Assembly (NCBI RefSeq): GCF_004342225.1
Contig: NZ_SMAR01000014.1
Coordinates: 28,842-92,841, forward strand
From: Martelella mediterranea
GTDB taxonomy: Bacteria; Pseudomonadota; Alphaproteobacteria; Rhizobiales; Rhizobiaceae
DNA length: 64,000 nt
Reading direction: 5' to 3'
This document shows, one piece after another, positions 55,185-64,000 of this stretch. Below the pieces are notes generated by a model. It made no database searches. It saw only the letters and a program-made list of their open reading frames with translations, and was not told where the DNA came from. How positions within the stretch are numbered: position 1 is the first letter of the stretch; each line of letters opens with the position of its first letter. Both the position numbers and the translations under genes were made by a program.

Positions 55185-55222
55185 AAAGCGCCCCCTAACG
55201 ATTGATGGATGGGGGCATGTCA

Positions 55223-56398
55223 ATGCAAGCCGAAGGCGCTTCTTCACAGGCAGACACAAGCGTAAAACACCAACTCGTGAAGAAATCAGGCATCGTACTC
55301 ACAGACCAGCAGAGACTGGCGTGGTTGCGGCTGATCCGCAGCGACAATGTTGGACCGATCACATTCCGGAGCCTGATCAACCATTATGGCAGTGCAGAAA
55401 AAGCACTGGCCATGATCCCTGAATTGGCAGCACGCGGTGGCTCGTCGCGTCGCATTCGCATCGCGAAGACCGATGAGGCCGAGAGAGAGCTCGAAACGGC
55501 AGCGCGTTTCGGCGGACGTTTTGTCGGCATTGGCGAACCGGACTACCCGCCTGCATTGCGAGCCATGGAGGGCGCCCCGCCGCTTCTGGCCATGCATGGC
55601 AGTGGTGCAGTTGCCACCCGGCCAGCCCTTGGCATTGTCGGCGCAAGGAATTCATCCGTCGCAGGATCAAAGTTCACCGTCATGATTGCAGAAGCTGCAG
55701 CCAGAGCCGGTTATACGGTAGTTTCTGGGCTGGCACGTGGCATTGATACGGCGGCCCACCGCGCCAGCCTTTCATATGGAACACTTGCTGCAATTGCCGG
55801 CGGCCTCGACCAGCCCTATCCACCGGAAAATATCGAACTGTACAAAAACATCTGCAGCGATGGTGGCGTTGCAATCAGCGAAATGCCCTATGGCTGGATA
55901 CCGCGCGCGCGTGACTTTCCGCGCCGCAATCGCCTGATCGCAGGGTGCGCACTTGCAGTTGTCGTTGTGGAGGCCGCCCACCGTTCCGGATCTTTGATCA
56001 CGGCACGGCTCGCCAATGAGTGTGGGCGGGAAGTGCTTGCCGTACCCGGCTCGCCGCTCGATCCGCGCGCGCACGGCTCCAATGGCCTGATCAGACAGGG
56101 TGCGACGATCATTTGCGAAGTCAGCGACGTTCTTGAAGCACTCGCCCCGCTATCGCAGATCGAGATTCCGTTTTCGGGTTCAGTCGGAGAAGAAAAGGCA
56201 GACGAATCCGATGCGCCGCCGCCTGACGACAGTGATCGAACGCGCATTGCTCAGGCTTTGGGACCGAGTCCTTGCGACATTGATGACCTGATCCGCTTCA
56301 CCGGCGTCCATGCTGCGGCGGTTCACCTGATCCTGCTGGAGCTGGACCTTGCAGGCCGGTTGGTCCGCCATTCCGGGGGAACCGTTTCACTGGCTTGA
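55223..56398 (+). CDS. dprA: DNA-processing protein DprA
   Basis: About 391 residues. The Rossmann-like core (residues about 90-300) has GIVGARNSSVAGSKF, VSGLARGIDTAAHRASL, GLDQPYPPENIELY and PRRNRLIAGCALAVVVVEA, all DprA hallmarks. A C-terminal winged-helix domain (about 330-391, DIDDLIRFTGVHAAAVHLILLELDLAGRL) is present. DprA loads RecA on single-stranded DNA entering the cell; many non-competent species keep it. ATG 55223 is chosen because GGGGG lies 7 bases ahead; starts at 55202 (TTG) and 55205 (ATG) are possible. Confidence 0.93.
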   Translation: MQAEGASSQADTSVKHQLVKKSGIVLTDQQRLAWLRLIRSDNVGPITFRSLINHYGSAEKALAMIPELAARGGSSRRIRIAKTDEAERELETAARFGGRFVGIGEPDYPPALRAMEGAPPLLAMHGSGAVATRPALGIVGARNSSVAGSKFTVMIAEAAARAGYTVVSGLARGIDTAAHRASLSYGTLAAIAGGLDQPYPPENIELYKNICSDGGVAISEMPYGWIPRARDFPRRNRLIAGCALAVVVVEAAHRSGSLITARLANECGREVLAVPGSPLDPRAHGSNGLIRQGATIICEVSDVLEALAPLSQIEIPFSGSVGEEKADESDAPPPDDSDRTRIAQALGPSPCDIDDLIRFTGVHAAAVHLILLELDLAGRLVRHSGGTVSLA

Positions 56399-56533
56399 TT
56401 GATCGATCAGGCCACACGGCGATTGCTCGAATTCCAGCCCGACAACGGGTTTGGTGACTCGATTGCGCCCGCAGACGCACATCATTAATGTGAAATCGAC
56501 CCTAAAACGTCTTTAGTTACGCTTTTTGGTATA

Positions 56534-56770
56534 TCAGAATCGTTTTGAAACCGCGGGCGTAAGTTTTGACTGCGTCTCTCCGGCCTCGATATAGGCCATA
56601 TCTATCAGATAACAGAGCAGCTCGGCGCCTTCACGATCTGCCATACGCCTGAGTTGGCCAAGCATCTGACGTATATACATAATTTCTTCGATTTCAATAG
56701 CGCGATCACTTTCGCGTCCAAAGGATATGGGGGCCATAATTTCACCTGCATGACGTAGCTGAATGTCCAT
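56534..56770 (-). CDS. conserved small helical protein, unknown function
   Basis: A 78-residue protein starting MDIQLRHAGEIMAPISFGRE. It is predicted mostly helical, with the stretch EIEEIMYIRQMLGQLRRMADREGAELLCYLIDMAY. No signal, membrane span or known motif. Short proteins with this helical pattern occur as conserved hypotheticals in Hyphomicrobiales (from memory). The ribosome site is weak. It lies in the gap between dprA and topA, divergent from topA. Confidence 0.62.
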   Translation of the reverse strand: MDIQLRHAGEIMAPISFGRESDRAIEIEEIMYIRQMLGQLRRMADREGAELLCYLIDMAYIEAGETQSKLTPAVSKRF

Positions 56771-56996
56771 TTTCACATGCTTTTCTATAGTAGTATCGAT
56801 TTTGTTTATTAGACAATAAATTGCATCCAATATCAATACATCTATTGGTTGCACACACGAGAGAAACGCGAAAATTCCTTCACAGGACTTGACCGGAACG
56901 CAATCCCTGTCCATGTCGAAGGCCATAGAGGCGGGCAAACTGGTGGCCGATAGCGGTCGCCGCACCCGGGCCAGCAAGAAAGTTGAGACGGTAGAT

Positions 56997-59654
56997 ATGG
57001 ACGTAGTCGTTGTCGAATCCCCTGCAAAGGCGAAGACAATCAACAAATACCTCGGCAAGGATTACAAGGTTCTGGCCTCCTTCGGCCATGTCCGCGACCT
57101 CCCGCCGAAAGACGGCTCAGTGCTGCCGGATGAAGACTTCGCGATGACATGGAAAGTCGACACTGCGTCGGCCAAACGCGTCAAGGACATTGCCGACGCC
57201 GTAAAATCTGCCGACGGCCTCATCCTCGCAACCGACCCGGACAGGGAAGGCGAAGCGATTTCCTGGCATGTGCTGGATCTTCTGCAAAAGAAGAAGGTGC
57301 TGAAAGACAAGCCCGTCAAACGCGTCGTCTTCAACGCCATCACCAAAAAGGCCGTGCTTGATGCCATGGCGAACCCGCGCGACATCGATGAATCGCTGGT
57401 CAATGCTTACCTTGCACGACGCGCCCTGGACTATCTCGTTGGCTTCAATCTCTCACCAGTCCTGTGGCGCAAACTGCCGGGCGCGCGTTCTGCAGGGCGC
57501 GTCCAGTCTGTCGCGCTGCGTCTGGTCTGTGAACGCGAGAACGAAATCGAACGCTTTATCCCTGAAGAGTACTGGAACATTGTTGCAGACCTGAAAACAC
57601 CGCGTGGCGATCAGTTTGAAGCCAGACTGGTGCAGGCCGATGGCAAGCGGGTTCAGAAAAACTCGATCAAGGACGGAGAGCACGCCAACAGGATCAAGAC
57701 ACTTCTTGAGGCGGCCAGTTATTCTGTGGCCAGCGTTGAGGCGAAGCCGGTCAAGCGCAATCCCGGACCACCCTTCACAACCTCTACGCTTCAGCAGGCG
57801 GCGTCATCGCGTCTTGGCTTTTCTGCATCACGCACCATGCAGGTCGCGCAGCGGCTTTATGAAGGCGTGGATACCGGCGGAGAAACAGCCGGTCTCATTA
57901 CTTATATGCGTACTGACGGTGTTTCGATGGCGCCGGAAGCAATAACGGCAGCGCGTTCGGCGATTGGCGATCAGTTTGGTGAACGTTACCTGCCGGAAAA
58001 GCCGCGCGCTTATTCCACGAAGGCAAAGAATGCCCAGGAAGCACACGAAGCCATTCGCCCGACTGACTTCACGCGCACACCGCAATCGATGAAGAAGTAT
58101 CTCGATGCGGACCAGTTCCGTCTTTATGATCTTGTCTGGAAGCGTGGCATTGCCAGCCAGATGGCCTCGGCAGAGATGGAACGCACGACCGCTGAGATCA
58201 CAGCTGCTCAAGGTGGTGAGCAGGTTGGCCTGCGCGCCGTGGGCACGGTGGTAAAGTTCAACGGCTTCCTCGCAGCCTACGAAGACAATCGCGAAGAAAA
58301 GCAACCTTCCGATGAGGACGAGGATGATGGTCGCCTGCCGCCGATCAATCAGGGCGAAGCGATCGATAAGGAAAAGATCAGAGCAACGCAGCATTTCACA
58401 GAGCCGCCTCCGCGCTATTCAGAAGCCTCGCTGATCAAGAAACTTGAGGAACTGGGTATCGGCCGGCCGTCAACCTATGCCTCCACGCTGGCGACCTTGC
58501 GCGACCGTGAATATGTCACGATCGAAAACCGCAAGCTGACGCCGGAAGCCAAAGGCAGACTGGTGACGGCCTTCCTCGAAAACTTCTTCAATCGTTATGT
58601 GGAATATGACTTCACAGCAGATCTTGAAGAAAAGCTCGACAAGATTTCCGACGGATCGCTGGAATGGAAACAGGTTCTGCGCGACTTCTGGAAGGACTTT
58701 TTCGCGCAGGTGGAAGACACCAAGGAACTGCGTGTCACCAATGTGCTGGATGCCCTGAATGAAGCGCTGGCACCACTTGTCTTCCCCAAACGCGAAGATG
58801 GCGGCGATCCGCGCCAGTGTCAGGCGTGCGGAACCGGCAGGCTTTCTCTGAAACTGGGCCGGTATGGCGCCTTTGTCGGCTGCTCCAACTACCCGGAATG
58901 CAATTACACGCGCCAGCTGGGGGGGGACGCGGAGGCGGCCAACGGCATCAACCCGAACGAGCCGAACGAACTTGGGACCGATCCTGAAACCGGAGAGACC
59001 GTGACGCTGAGAACCGGCCGTTTCGGGCCATACGTTCAGCGCGGTGAAGGCAAGGAAGCCAAGCGCACGTCTTTGCCGAAAGGCTGGAAGCCGGAGGACA
59101 TGGATCTTGAAAAGGCGCTGAAGCTTCTGTCGCTTCCGCGCGAAGTTGGCCCGCACCCTGAAGATGGCAAGATGATTACCGCTGGCCTCGGCCGTTATGG
59201 GCCATTTGTGCTGCATGACGGCACATATGCCAATGTCGAAAGCATTGAAGACGTCTTTTCGGTCGGCGTTAATCACGCAGTTTCGATCATTGCCGACAAG
59301 CGCGCCAATGGCGGTCGTCGCAGGTCTGCCCCTGCCGCCCTCAAGTCTCTGGGCGACCACCCGGATGGCGGGGAAATCACCGTGAATGACGGGCGCTACG
59401 GGCCCTACGTCAAATGGGGCAAGATCAACGCCACACTACCAAAGGGCAAGGACCCGCAGGCGATCACGCTTGAAGAAGCGCTGCCGCTGATTGCTGCCAA
59501 AGCTGAAAAATCCGGTACGAAGAAAAAGACGCCGGCCAAGAAAACAGCAGCAAAAAAAACGACGGCAAAAAAGACGACAACCAAAGCCAAAACCGCAACG
59601 AAGAAAACCACATCGGCCAAAAAGAAGGCTGAGGCTGAAAGCGATAACAGTTGA
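56997..59654 (+). CDS. topA: DNA topoisomerase I
   Basis: An 885-residue type IA topoisomerase that relaxes negative supercoils. The TOPRIM domain is at residues 1-115 (DVVVVESPAKAKTINKYLG, TDPDREGEAISWHV). The active-site tyrosine is Tyr303 (LITYMRTDGVSM). One zinc finger (CQACGTGRLSLKLG...CSNYPEC) lies near 610, followed by several Toprim-C-terminal repeats (GRYGPFVLHDG, GRYGPYVKWG). The last ~50 residues are a Lys/Thr/Ala-rich basic tail. The ATG at 56997 gives the usual N terminus; in-frame codons back to 56889 exist. The stop overlaps the rnr start. Confidence 0.95.
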   Translation: MDVVVVESPAKAKTINKYLGKDYKVLASFGHVRDLPPKDGSVLPDEDFAMTWKVDTASAKRVKDIADAVKSADGLILATDPDREGEAISWHVLDLLQKKKVLKDKPVKRVVFNAITKKAVLDAMANPRDIDESLVNAYLARRALDYLVGFNLSPVLWRKLPGARSAGRVQSVALRLVCERENEIERFIPEEYWNIVADLKTPRGDQFEARLVQADGKRVQKNSIKDGEHANRIKTLLEAASYSVASVEAKPVKRNPGPPFTTSTLQQAASSRLGFSASRTMQVAQRLYEGVDTGGETAGLITYMRTDGVSMAPEAITAARSAIGDQFGERYLPEKPRAYSTKAKNAQEAHEAIRPTDFTRTPQSMKKYLDADQFRLYDLVWKRGIASQMASAEMERTTAEITAAQGGEQVGLRAVGTVVKFNGFLAAYEDNREEKQPSDEDEDDGRLPPINQGEAIDKEKIRATQHFTEPPPRYSEASLIKKLEELGIGRPSTYASTLATLRDREYVTIENRKLTPEAKGRLVTAFLENFFNRYVEYDFTADLEEKLDKISDGSLEWKQVLRDFWKDFFAQVEDTKELRVTNVLDALNEALAPLVFPKREDGGDPRQCQACGTGRLSLKLGRYGAFVGCSNYPECNYTRQLGGDAEAANGINPNEPNELGTDPETGETVTLRTGRFGPYVQRGEGKEAKRTSLPKGWKPEDMDLEKALKLLSLPREVGPHPEDGKMITAGLGRYGPFVLHDGTYANVESIEDVFSVGVNHAVSIIADKRANGGRRRSAPAALKSLGDHPDGGEITVNDGRYGPYVKWGKINATLPKGKDPQAITLEEALPLIAAKAEKSGTKKKTPAKKTAAKKTTAKKTTTKAKTATKKTTSAKKKAEAESDNS

Positions 59655-61987
59655 GCCAGAAACCACGCCGCCAGACAGCAGATACCAAAGCCGCTGCCGA
59701 CAAAGCCGGTGACACCATTATTCACGGTCAGGTGCCGCCGCGCGAGGTTCTGCTGCAATATATCGCCGACAATCCGGATAAGGCATCGAAACGCGAAATC
59801 GCAAAAGCTTTCGGGATCAAGGGTGCAGGTCGCGTGGAACTGAAAGACCTCTTGCGCGACCTGGAAGACGAAGGCCTGCTGCAAAAGAAACGCAAGAGCC
59901 TTGTTCGCCCCGGTGCCCTGCCCCCGGTCACGGTTCTGGATATCACCACGCGTGACAAGGATGGCGAGCTTATCGGCCGGCCGGCAGAATGGCCGGAAGA
60001 GGAAGGTACAGCACCCGCTGTGCTTATTCGCCAGTCCGGTGGTGGCAAGAACAACAAGCGCAAGGTTGCCTCCGCGGGCATGGGCGACAGAATTGTTGCA
60101 AAAATCTTTCCATCGAAAAGCGAAACCGGCCCGGCTTATACCGCGCGTGTCATCAAGGTTATCGACAAACGCAAACTGGCAGCACTCGGCGTTATCAAGG
60201 TTCTCGACGATGGCACAGTAAGACTGATGCCGATCGACCGGCGCGACAATGAAGTTGTTATCGACGAAACCGGGCTGAATGGTGCAAAAGACGGCGATCT
60301 TGTCGAAGCCGATGTCAAGCGTTCGGGCCGGCTTGGCCTTGCACGTGGTTCGGTGCTTTCAGTTGTCGGCTCGCTGGCCTCCGAAAAAGCCGTGTCGATG
60401 ATTGCGATCCATGCCCATGGCATTCCGCATATCTTCCCCAAAGACGTTATCGACGCTGCGGAAGCCGCTGAACCGGCAAGCATGAAGAACCGCGAAGACT
60501 GGCGCGATATTCCACTGGTGACCATCGATCCGGCTGACGCCAAAGACCACGACGATGCCGTTTTTGCAGAGCCCGATACCCGCCCGGAAAACGAAGGCGG
60601 CGTGATCGTTACCGTCGCGATTGCCGATGTCTCCTACTATGTGCGTCATAAATCTGCACTGGACCGGGAGGCGCTGAAGCGCGGCAATTCGGTCTATTTT
60701 CCCGACCGCGTCGTGCCGATGCTGCCGGAGCGAATTTCGAATGACCTCTGCTCATTGCGCGAGGGAGAGGATCGGCCAGCCATGGCTGTGCGGGTGGTCT
60801 TTTCCAAAGATGGACGCAAGGCATCACACACCTTCCACCGCATCATGATGAGGAGTGCGGCCAAGCTCTCATATCAACAGGCTCAGGCTGCCATTGAGGG
60901 AAAAACCGACGACAAGACCGGCCCGCTTCTCGAACCGGTTCTAAAGCCGCTCTGGGCCGCTTACGAAACGATGAAACGTGGTCGCGACCGGCGCCAGCCA
61001 CTTGAGCTTGATATGCCGGAACGCCGCATTCTCCTGAAAGACGACGGCACGGTCGACAAGGTTGTGGTTCCGCCGCGTCTTGATGCCCACAAGCTGATCG
61101 AAGAAATGATGATTCAGGCCAATGTGGCAGCAGCTGAAACACTGGAGAAAAAAAGCCAGCCACTGATCTACCGTACCCATGACGCGCCATCACTTTCCAA
61201 ACAGGAAATCCTGCGCGAATTCCTGGCCACTTTGTCGATACCGCTGGCCAAGGGCGGCAATCTGCGCGCCAACTCCTTCAATGGCATTTTGATGAAGGCC
61301 GAGGGTTCGCCGCATAAGGATCTGGTCAATCAGATGGTGCTTCGCTCACAAAGTCAGGCCGTGTACTCGCCGGAAAATGGCGGCCATTTTGGTCTCAACC
61401 TGATGAAATATGCGCATTTTACGTCACCGATCCGCCGCTACGCTGATCTGATCGTACACCGTGCGTTGGTGGCATCGCTGCATCTGGGTGAAGGTGGCCT
61501 TGAGCGCGAAGAAGAAGAGCAGCTGGACGATATCGCGGCTGAAATCTCGACCTTTGAACGCCGCGCCATGGCCGCTGAGCGCGAAACGGTCGACCGACTG
61601 ATCGCGCATCATCTGGCGGGCCGTATCGGCGAGAGCTTTGATGGCCGCGTCGCTGGCGTTACCCGTTCCGGCCTGTTCATTGCCCTGCCGGAATATGGTG
61701 CTGACGGCTTTGTACCGGTCTCAACGCTGGGTACCGACTATTTCGTTCATGATGAAGTGCGACAGGCGCTTGTCGGCGAGAAAACCGGGCTGGGTTATCA
61801 GATGGGCGACGATGTTGAAGTGCAGCTTGTCGAAGCTATTCCGCTGGCCGGTGCCCTGCGGTTTGACATGTTGTCGTCCGGTAAGAAGCTTCCGGCAGCA
61901 ACGCGCTCCTTCCACAAGTCAAAGCGCGGTCGCCCCATGCGCGGCGGCAGACCTTCCGGCAGGCCGGGACCACGCGGCAAGCGGTGA
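59651..61987 (+). CDS. rnr: ribonuclease R
   Basis: A 778-residue 3'-5' exoribonuclease. There is an N-terminal winged helix (about 28-95, KREIAKAFGIKGAGRVELKDLLRDLEDE), two cold-shock-type OB folds, and the RNB catalytic domain (about 285-620), with DPADAKDHDDAVFAE holding the metal-binding aspartates and HFTSPIRRYADLIVHR. An S1 domain follows (about 655-745), then a short basic tail (KSKRGRPMRGGRPSGRPG). The start is TTG at 59651, overlapping the topA stop as TTGA, so translation is coupled. Confidence 0.95.
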   Translation: MSQKPRRQTADTKAAADKAGDTIIHGQVPPREVLLQYIADNPDKASKREIAKAFGIKGAGRVELKDLLRDLEDEGLLQKKRKSLVRPGALPPVTVLDITTRDKDGELIGRPAEWPEEEGTAPAVLIRQSGGGKNNKRKVASAGMGDRIVAKIFPSKSETGPAYTARVIKVIDKRKLAALGVIKVLDDGTVRLMPIDRRDNEVVIDETGLNGAKDGDLVEADVKRSGRLGLARGSVLSVVGSLASEKAVSMIAIHAHGIPHIFPKDVIDAAEAAEPASMKNREDWRDIPLVTIDPADAKDHDDAVFAEPDTRPENEGGVIVTVAIADVSYYVRHKSALDREALKRGNSVYFPDRVVPMLPERISNDLCSLREGEDRPAMAVRVVFSKDGRKASHTFHRIMMRSAAKLSYQQAQAAIEGKTDDKTGPLLEPVLKPLWAAYETMKRGRDRRQPLELDMPERRILLKDDGTVDKVVVPPRLDAHKLIEEMMIQANVAAAETLEKKSQPLIYRTHDAPSLSKQEILREFLATLSIPLAKGGNLRANSFNGILMKAEGSPHKDLVNQMVLRSQSQAVYSPENGGHFGLNLMKYAHFTSPIRRYADLIVHRALVASLHLGEGGLEREEEEQLDDIAAEISTFERRAMAAERETVDRLIAHHLAGRIGESFDGRVAGVTRSGLFIALPEYGADGFVPVSTLGTDYFVHDEVRQALVGEKTGLGYQMGDDVEVQLVEAIPLAGALRFDMLSSGKKLPAATRSFHKSKRGRPMRGGRPSGRPGPRGKR

Positions 61988-62111
61988 ACAGACAGAACAT
62001 CTGGCCTCAGAGTATCGGGCGCTCTATGCCACGCCTGACGCGCGGGATCAGATGCAAGCTCACGGATTGCATTCCGTCAATTTGTCTGAATAAATCAGGC
62101 TGGAGGCGCTT

Positions 62112-62549
62112 ATGTCAGATCTTAAGAAAGACAGTCATCACGTTTACGGCGCACATCATGAAGGTGAGCGCCACCTTGTTCCCGCCATGCTGGAAGGCAT
62201 GAAAGGCCGTTGCCCGGCCTGTGGCAAAGGAAGACTGTTTTACAGGTATCTGAAGCCAGTGGATGCATGTGACCAATGCGGCACGGAAATTCATCATCAC
62301 CGCGCCGATGATCTGCCCGCCTATCTCGTCATTCTCGTTCTCGGACACTTCATGGTTGGCGGTTACATGTCCGGCGCCGCCCTTTTTGATCTGCCCGACT
62401 GGGTGCATCTCGCCATCTGGGTTCCGCTGACCGCCATCGCCGCCTTCCTCATTATCCAGCCGATCAAAGGCGCCGTCATCGGCCTCCAATGGGCCCTGAA
62501 AATGCACGGCTTTGATGGTAAGGGGGAAGAAGAGGTGAAGGATTATTGA
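62112..62549 (+). CDS. DUF983-family membrane protein
   Basis: A 145-residue protein with two predicted spans (about 80-100 and 105-128) after a zinc-binding-like cysteine motif, CPACGKGRLFYRYLKPVDACDQCG (residues about 35-58). This is the DUF983 family, unknown function, regularly found after rnr in Hyphomicrobiales. GGAGG precedes the ATG by 5-6 bases. It converges with the disrupted membrane-protein gene. Confidence 0.9.
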   Translation: MSDLKKDSHHVYGAHHEGERHLVPAMLEGMKGRCPACGKGRLFYRYLKPVDACDQCGTEIHHHRADDLPAYLVILVLGHFMVGGYMSGAALFDLPDWVHLAIWVPLTAIAAFLIIQPIKGAVIGLQWALKMHGFDGKGEEEVKDY

Positions 62550-62565
62550 AGCGCGGTGATGAACG

Positions 62566-63105
62566 TCAATTAGGCAAGACTAACCTTTCAAAAATCCACG
62601 AAGAGGCAAGGTTCAGAATAACTGTTGCGGCTAATCCCGCCATTGCTTTTAAGAAGTTCAGCCGATTGGACTTCTTCCATTTGGCGAGTATCCGTTCATC
62701 ACCCCGATTAAGTAAAACACACGAAACGGGCTGAACACGATCAATAGCATATTCGATCGCCCTTCCGACCAAAGACCCCACCAACCATGCAACAATCGCG
62801 AGTGCTGCGATTCGCGAAAGAGATACTATAGGCCCGGACACCAACTCATCGAACGTAATAGATGAGTACAAATTACCCAAAACGTAAAGAGACGTCACTG
62901 AAAATGATGAAGATACTATATATTTAAACCAATGACTGTAATTTTGCAAATTCGATATTATCTTATTTTCGGGCGTGAACTCTAGGGACTTATACCATTC
63001 ATCAACCTGTGCAAGAAAATGCTTTGCCGCAGCGTAGTCGGAATAGTCAATCGTCACGAACCCATCTGGCCTACCTAGCATCTTAAGAAGATTCTGTGGC
63101 CCCAA
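62566..63105 (-). CDS. membrane protein, 3' part of an interrupted gene
   Basis: A 179-codon open frame with two or three hydrophobic spans (about residues 60-85, 92-120 and 155-175) and a soluble start around GFVTIDYSDYAAAKHFLAQVDEWY. Base composition is clearly more AT-rich than the neighbours, a sign of foreign origin. Only a TTG (63105) or a later ATG (63081) is available as start, and neither has a ribosome site. The frame is the same as that of the upstream fragment, separated by a single TAG at 63118-63120, so it may be the second half of one gene. Family not recognised. Confidence 0.55.
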   Translation of the reverse strand: MGPQNLLKMLGRPDGFVTIDYSDYAAAKHFLAQVDEWYKSLEFTPENKIISNLQNYSHWFKYIVSSSFSVTSLYVLGNLYSSITFDELVSGPIVSLSRIAALAIVAWLVGSLVGRAIEYAIDRVQPVSCVLLNRGDERILAKWKKSNRLNFLKAMAGLAATVILNLASSWIFERLVLPN

Positions 63106-63117
63106 AAAACGGTTAGG

Positions 63118-63339
63118 CTACTTTTCCCGAAGACCAGCGCGGGAAACCATATTCACTCGTATCCTATATGTAACCGGTTTTTTTGTTCCCGCAGGTATTA
63201 TTATTATATTATACTCTAAACTGACATTTTCCACTGGATTACTGTTCGAGGTATTGTACAGTCTAAAGCGTTCAAAACTGCTGAAGACTTCTTTTGGACC
63301 ATCTACATGATAAACGGTTACGGAGTATTTACCCACCCC
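63118..63339 (-). pseudogene. C-terminal fragment of a gene cut by IS66
   Basis: About 72 codons of host coding sequence (GKYSVTVYHVDGPKEVFSSF ... RVNMVSRAGLREK, then TAG). It looks like a beta-sandwich segment. The 5' part is replaced by IS66 sequence; upstream codons in this frame are only the antisense of the transposase. The TAG at 63118-63120 is followed in the same frame, five codons on, by the membrane-protein reading frame. Family not recognised. Confidence 0.6.
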
Positions 63340-64000
63340 CTTGTCACGGGCACGGATTTCTGAATCCATACAGCCATGGATCGAAATGATTTGCAGCGGC
63401 TTTCGAAGGACGAACTGATTGATCTGGTGCTTCGGATGCAGCGTCCGGACAAGACGTCGCGGACCTCGTCGAAGCCGCCGTCGACGGATCGCAAGGCGCG
63501 CCGGGAGAAGGCCAGACCCGGCGGCGCCAAGCCAGGTCATGAGGGTCACAGCCGCTCGATGAGCGAAGCATTCGATGAACTCGTCGATCATCGCCCCGAC
63601 CAATGCCCTTGCTGCCTGGCCTGCCTGTCATGCGATCTTGCCGCCGAGACGGTCAGCGCACACGACAGGATCGAACTTCCCGAGATCAAGCCTTTTGTCG
63701 AGCGTCATCGACGTCTGGCGGTGAGCTGCCCGTCCTGTGGAACGCGGGTTGTCGCGCCCGTGCCGGATGCGGCGAAAGGGACGCCGTTCGGGCCGCGCGT
63801 GCATGCGATGGCGACGTACCTCAAAACCTTCCAGGCCTTGTCCTATGAACGCCTGCAGGGCGCGTTTGCGAATCTCTTCGGTCTCACCATCAGTCAGGGC
63901 GGCCTGATGAACATGCTGCGCAGGGCTCAACGGGCCTTCGTGTCCGGGCGCGATGCGGCAGTCGCCGCCCTGCGCCGGGCCAGCGTCGTCGCCTCCGACG
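63340..64000 (+). mobile_element. IS66-family insertion sequence, left part
   Basis: The element enters from an approximate left end near 63340 (a shift from AT-rich to GC-rich sequence around TTGTCACGGGCACGG) and runs off the window. It carries a TnpC-type transposase directly after its end, with no room for TnpA or TnpB before it, as in the ISBst12 subgroup. The exact terminus and target duplication cannot be fixed because the right end is missing. Confidence 0.75.
63376..64000 (+). CDS. IS66-family transposase, 3' partial
   Basis: The first 208 codons of an IS66 TnpC-type transposase. The leader is MDRNDLQRLSKDELIDLVLR, then a Lys/Arg/Pro-rich linker (TSSKPPSTDRKARREK) and GGAKPGHEGHSR typical of the family. 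The zinc-finger region has CPCC and CPSCGTRVVAPVP, and the start of the catalytic domain reads FGPRVHAMATYLKTFQALSYERLQ. The DDE catalytic residues lie beyond the window. Confidence 0.9.
   Translation, partial: MDRNDLQRLSKDELIDLVLRMQRPDKTSRTSSKPPSTDRKARREKARPGGAKPGHEGHSRSMSEAFDELVDHRPDQCPCCLACLSCDLAAETVSAHDRIELPEIKPFVERHRRLAVSCPSCGTRVVAPVPDAAKGTPFGPRVHAMATYLKTFQALSYERLQGAFANLFGLTISQGGLMNMLRRAQRAFVSGRDAAVAALRRASVVASD

Noticed and set aside
1..64000. tRNA, rRNA, prophage or secondary-metabolite genes
   Set aside because: No sequence with the corresponding motifs was recognised by eye; a tRNAscan or Infernal run would be needed to exclude small RNAs.

Overview
The window looks like a chromosomal segment of an alphaproteobacterium of the order Hyphomicrobiales (Rhizobiales). 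The reasons are the gene order DUF4175/TIGR02302 - lysA - small LptM-like lipoprotein - argH - tlpA, the order pyrB - pyrC-like - plsY - dprA - topA - rnr - DUF983, the moderately high GC, the wealth of TRAP and ABC importers for organic and sugar acids, and a RIME/Bru-RS-like dispersed palindromic repeat. I cannot name the genus. No rRNA, tRNA, CRISPR array or prophage was seen.

Region 1 (1-23.6 kb) is a catabolic accessory region built from three similar modules. Each has an importer operon on the minus strand and a regulator that is either divergent or at the operon end. Module A is a TRAP transporter with a MarR regulator, divergent from a full-length fused 5-oxoprolinase. Module B is a second TRAP transporter plus a GH105 unsaturated-glycuronyl hydrolase, divergent from an IclR regulator, with IclR-box-like palindromes between them. 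Module C has a CUT1 ABC importer, a heparinase II/III-type lyase, a KdgF-like cupin, a broken GH2 glycosidase and a Gfo/Idh/MocA dehydrogenase; it is divergent from a LacI regulator with LacI-type palindromes between. Modules B and C together suggest import and breakdown of unsaturated uronic-acid oligosaccharides (inference).

Region 2 (23.7-36 kb) carries housekeeping and envelope genes: a small membrane protein, an SDR oxidoreductase behind a 21-bp perfect inverted repeat, DUF4175, lysA, an LptM-like lipoprotein, argH, tlpA, a SulP transporter with a universal stress protein, and two tandem OmpA-like lipoproteins.

Region 3 (36-50 kb) holds an RND efflux pump with its adaptor, a UvrD helicase, a membrane PAS/degenerate-GGDEF/EAL protein, pncA, a DUF2164 gene divergent from azlCD, an M24 aminopeptidase P, and a 55-residue DUF1127-like gene with its own terminator.

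Region 4 (50-62.5 kb) holds an AidB-like acyl-CoA dehydrogenase, pyrB with a dihydroorotase-like partner that has lost its catalytic residues, plsY, dprA, topA, rnr and DUF983.

Region 5 (62.5-64 kb) is an AT-rich patch. It carries a membrane-protein gene that is interrupted by an in-frame amber codon and cut at its 5' end by an IS66-family element, which runs off the window.

The strongest unexplained pattern is a dispersed repeat of about 105 bp in five places. In four of them the end of the repeat (TAGAGC or TAGCGC) supplies the TAG stop codon of the neighbouring gene. Other points of note are the GH2 relic with both a frameshift and a lost catalytic domain, the pseudo-dihydroorotase, and two long perfect inverted repeats at gene starts.
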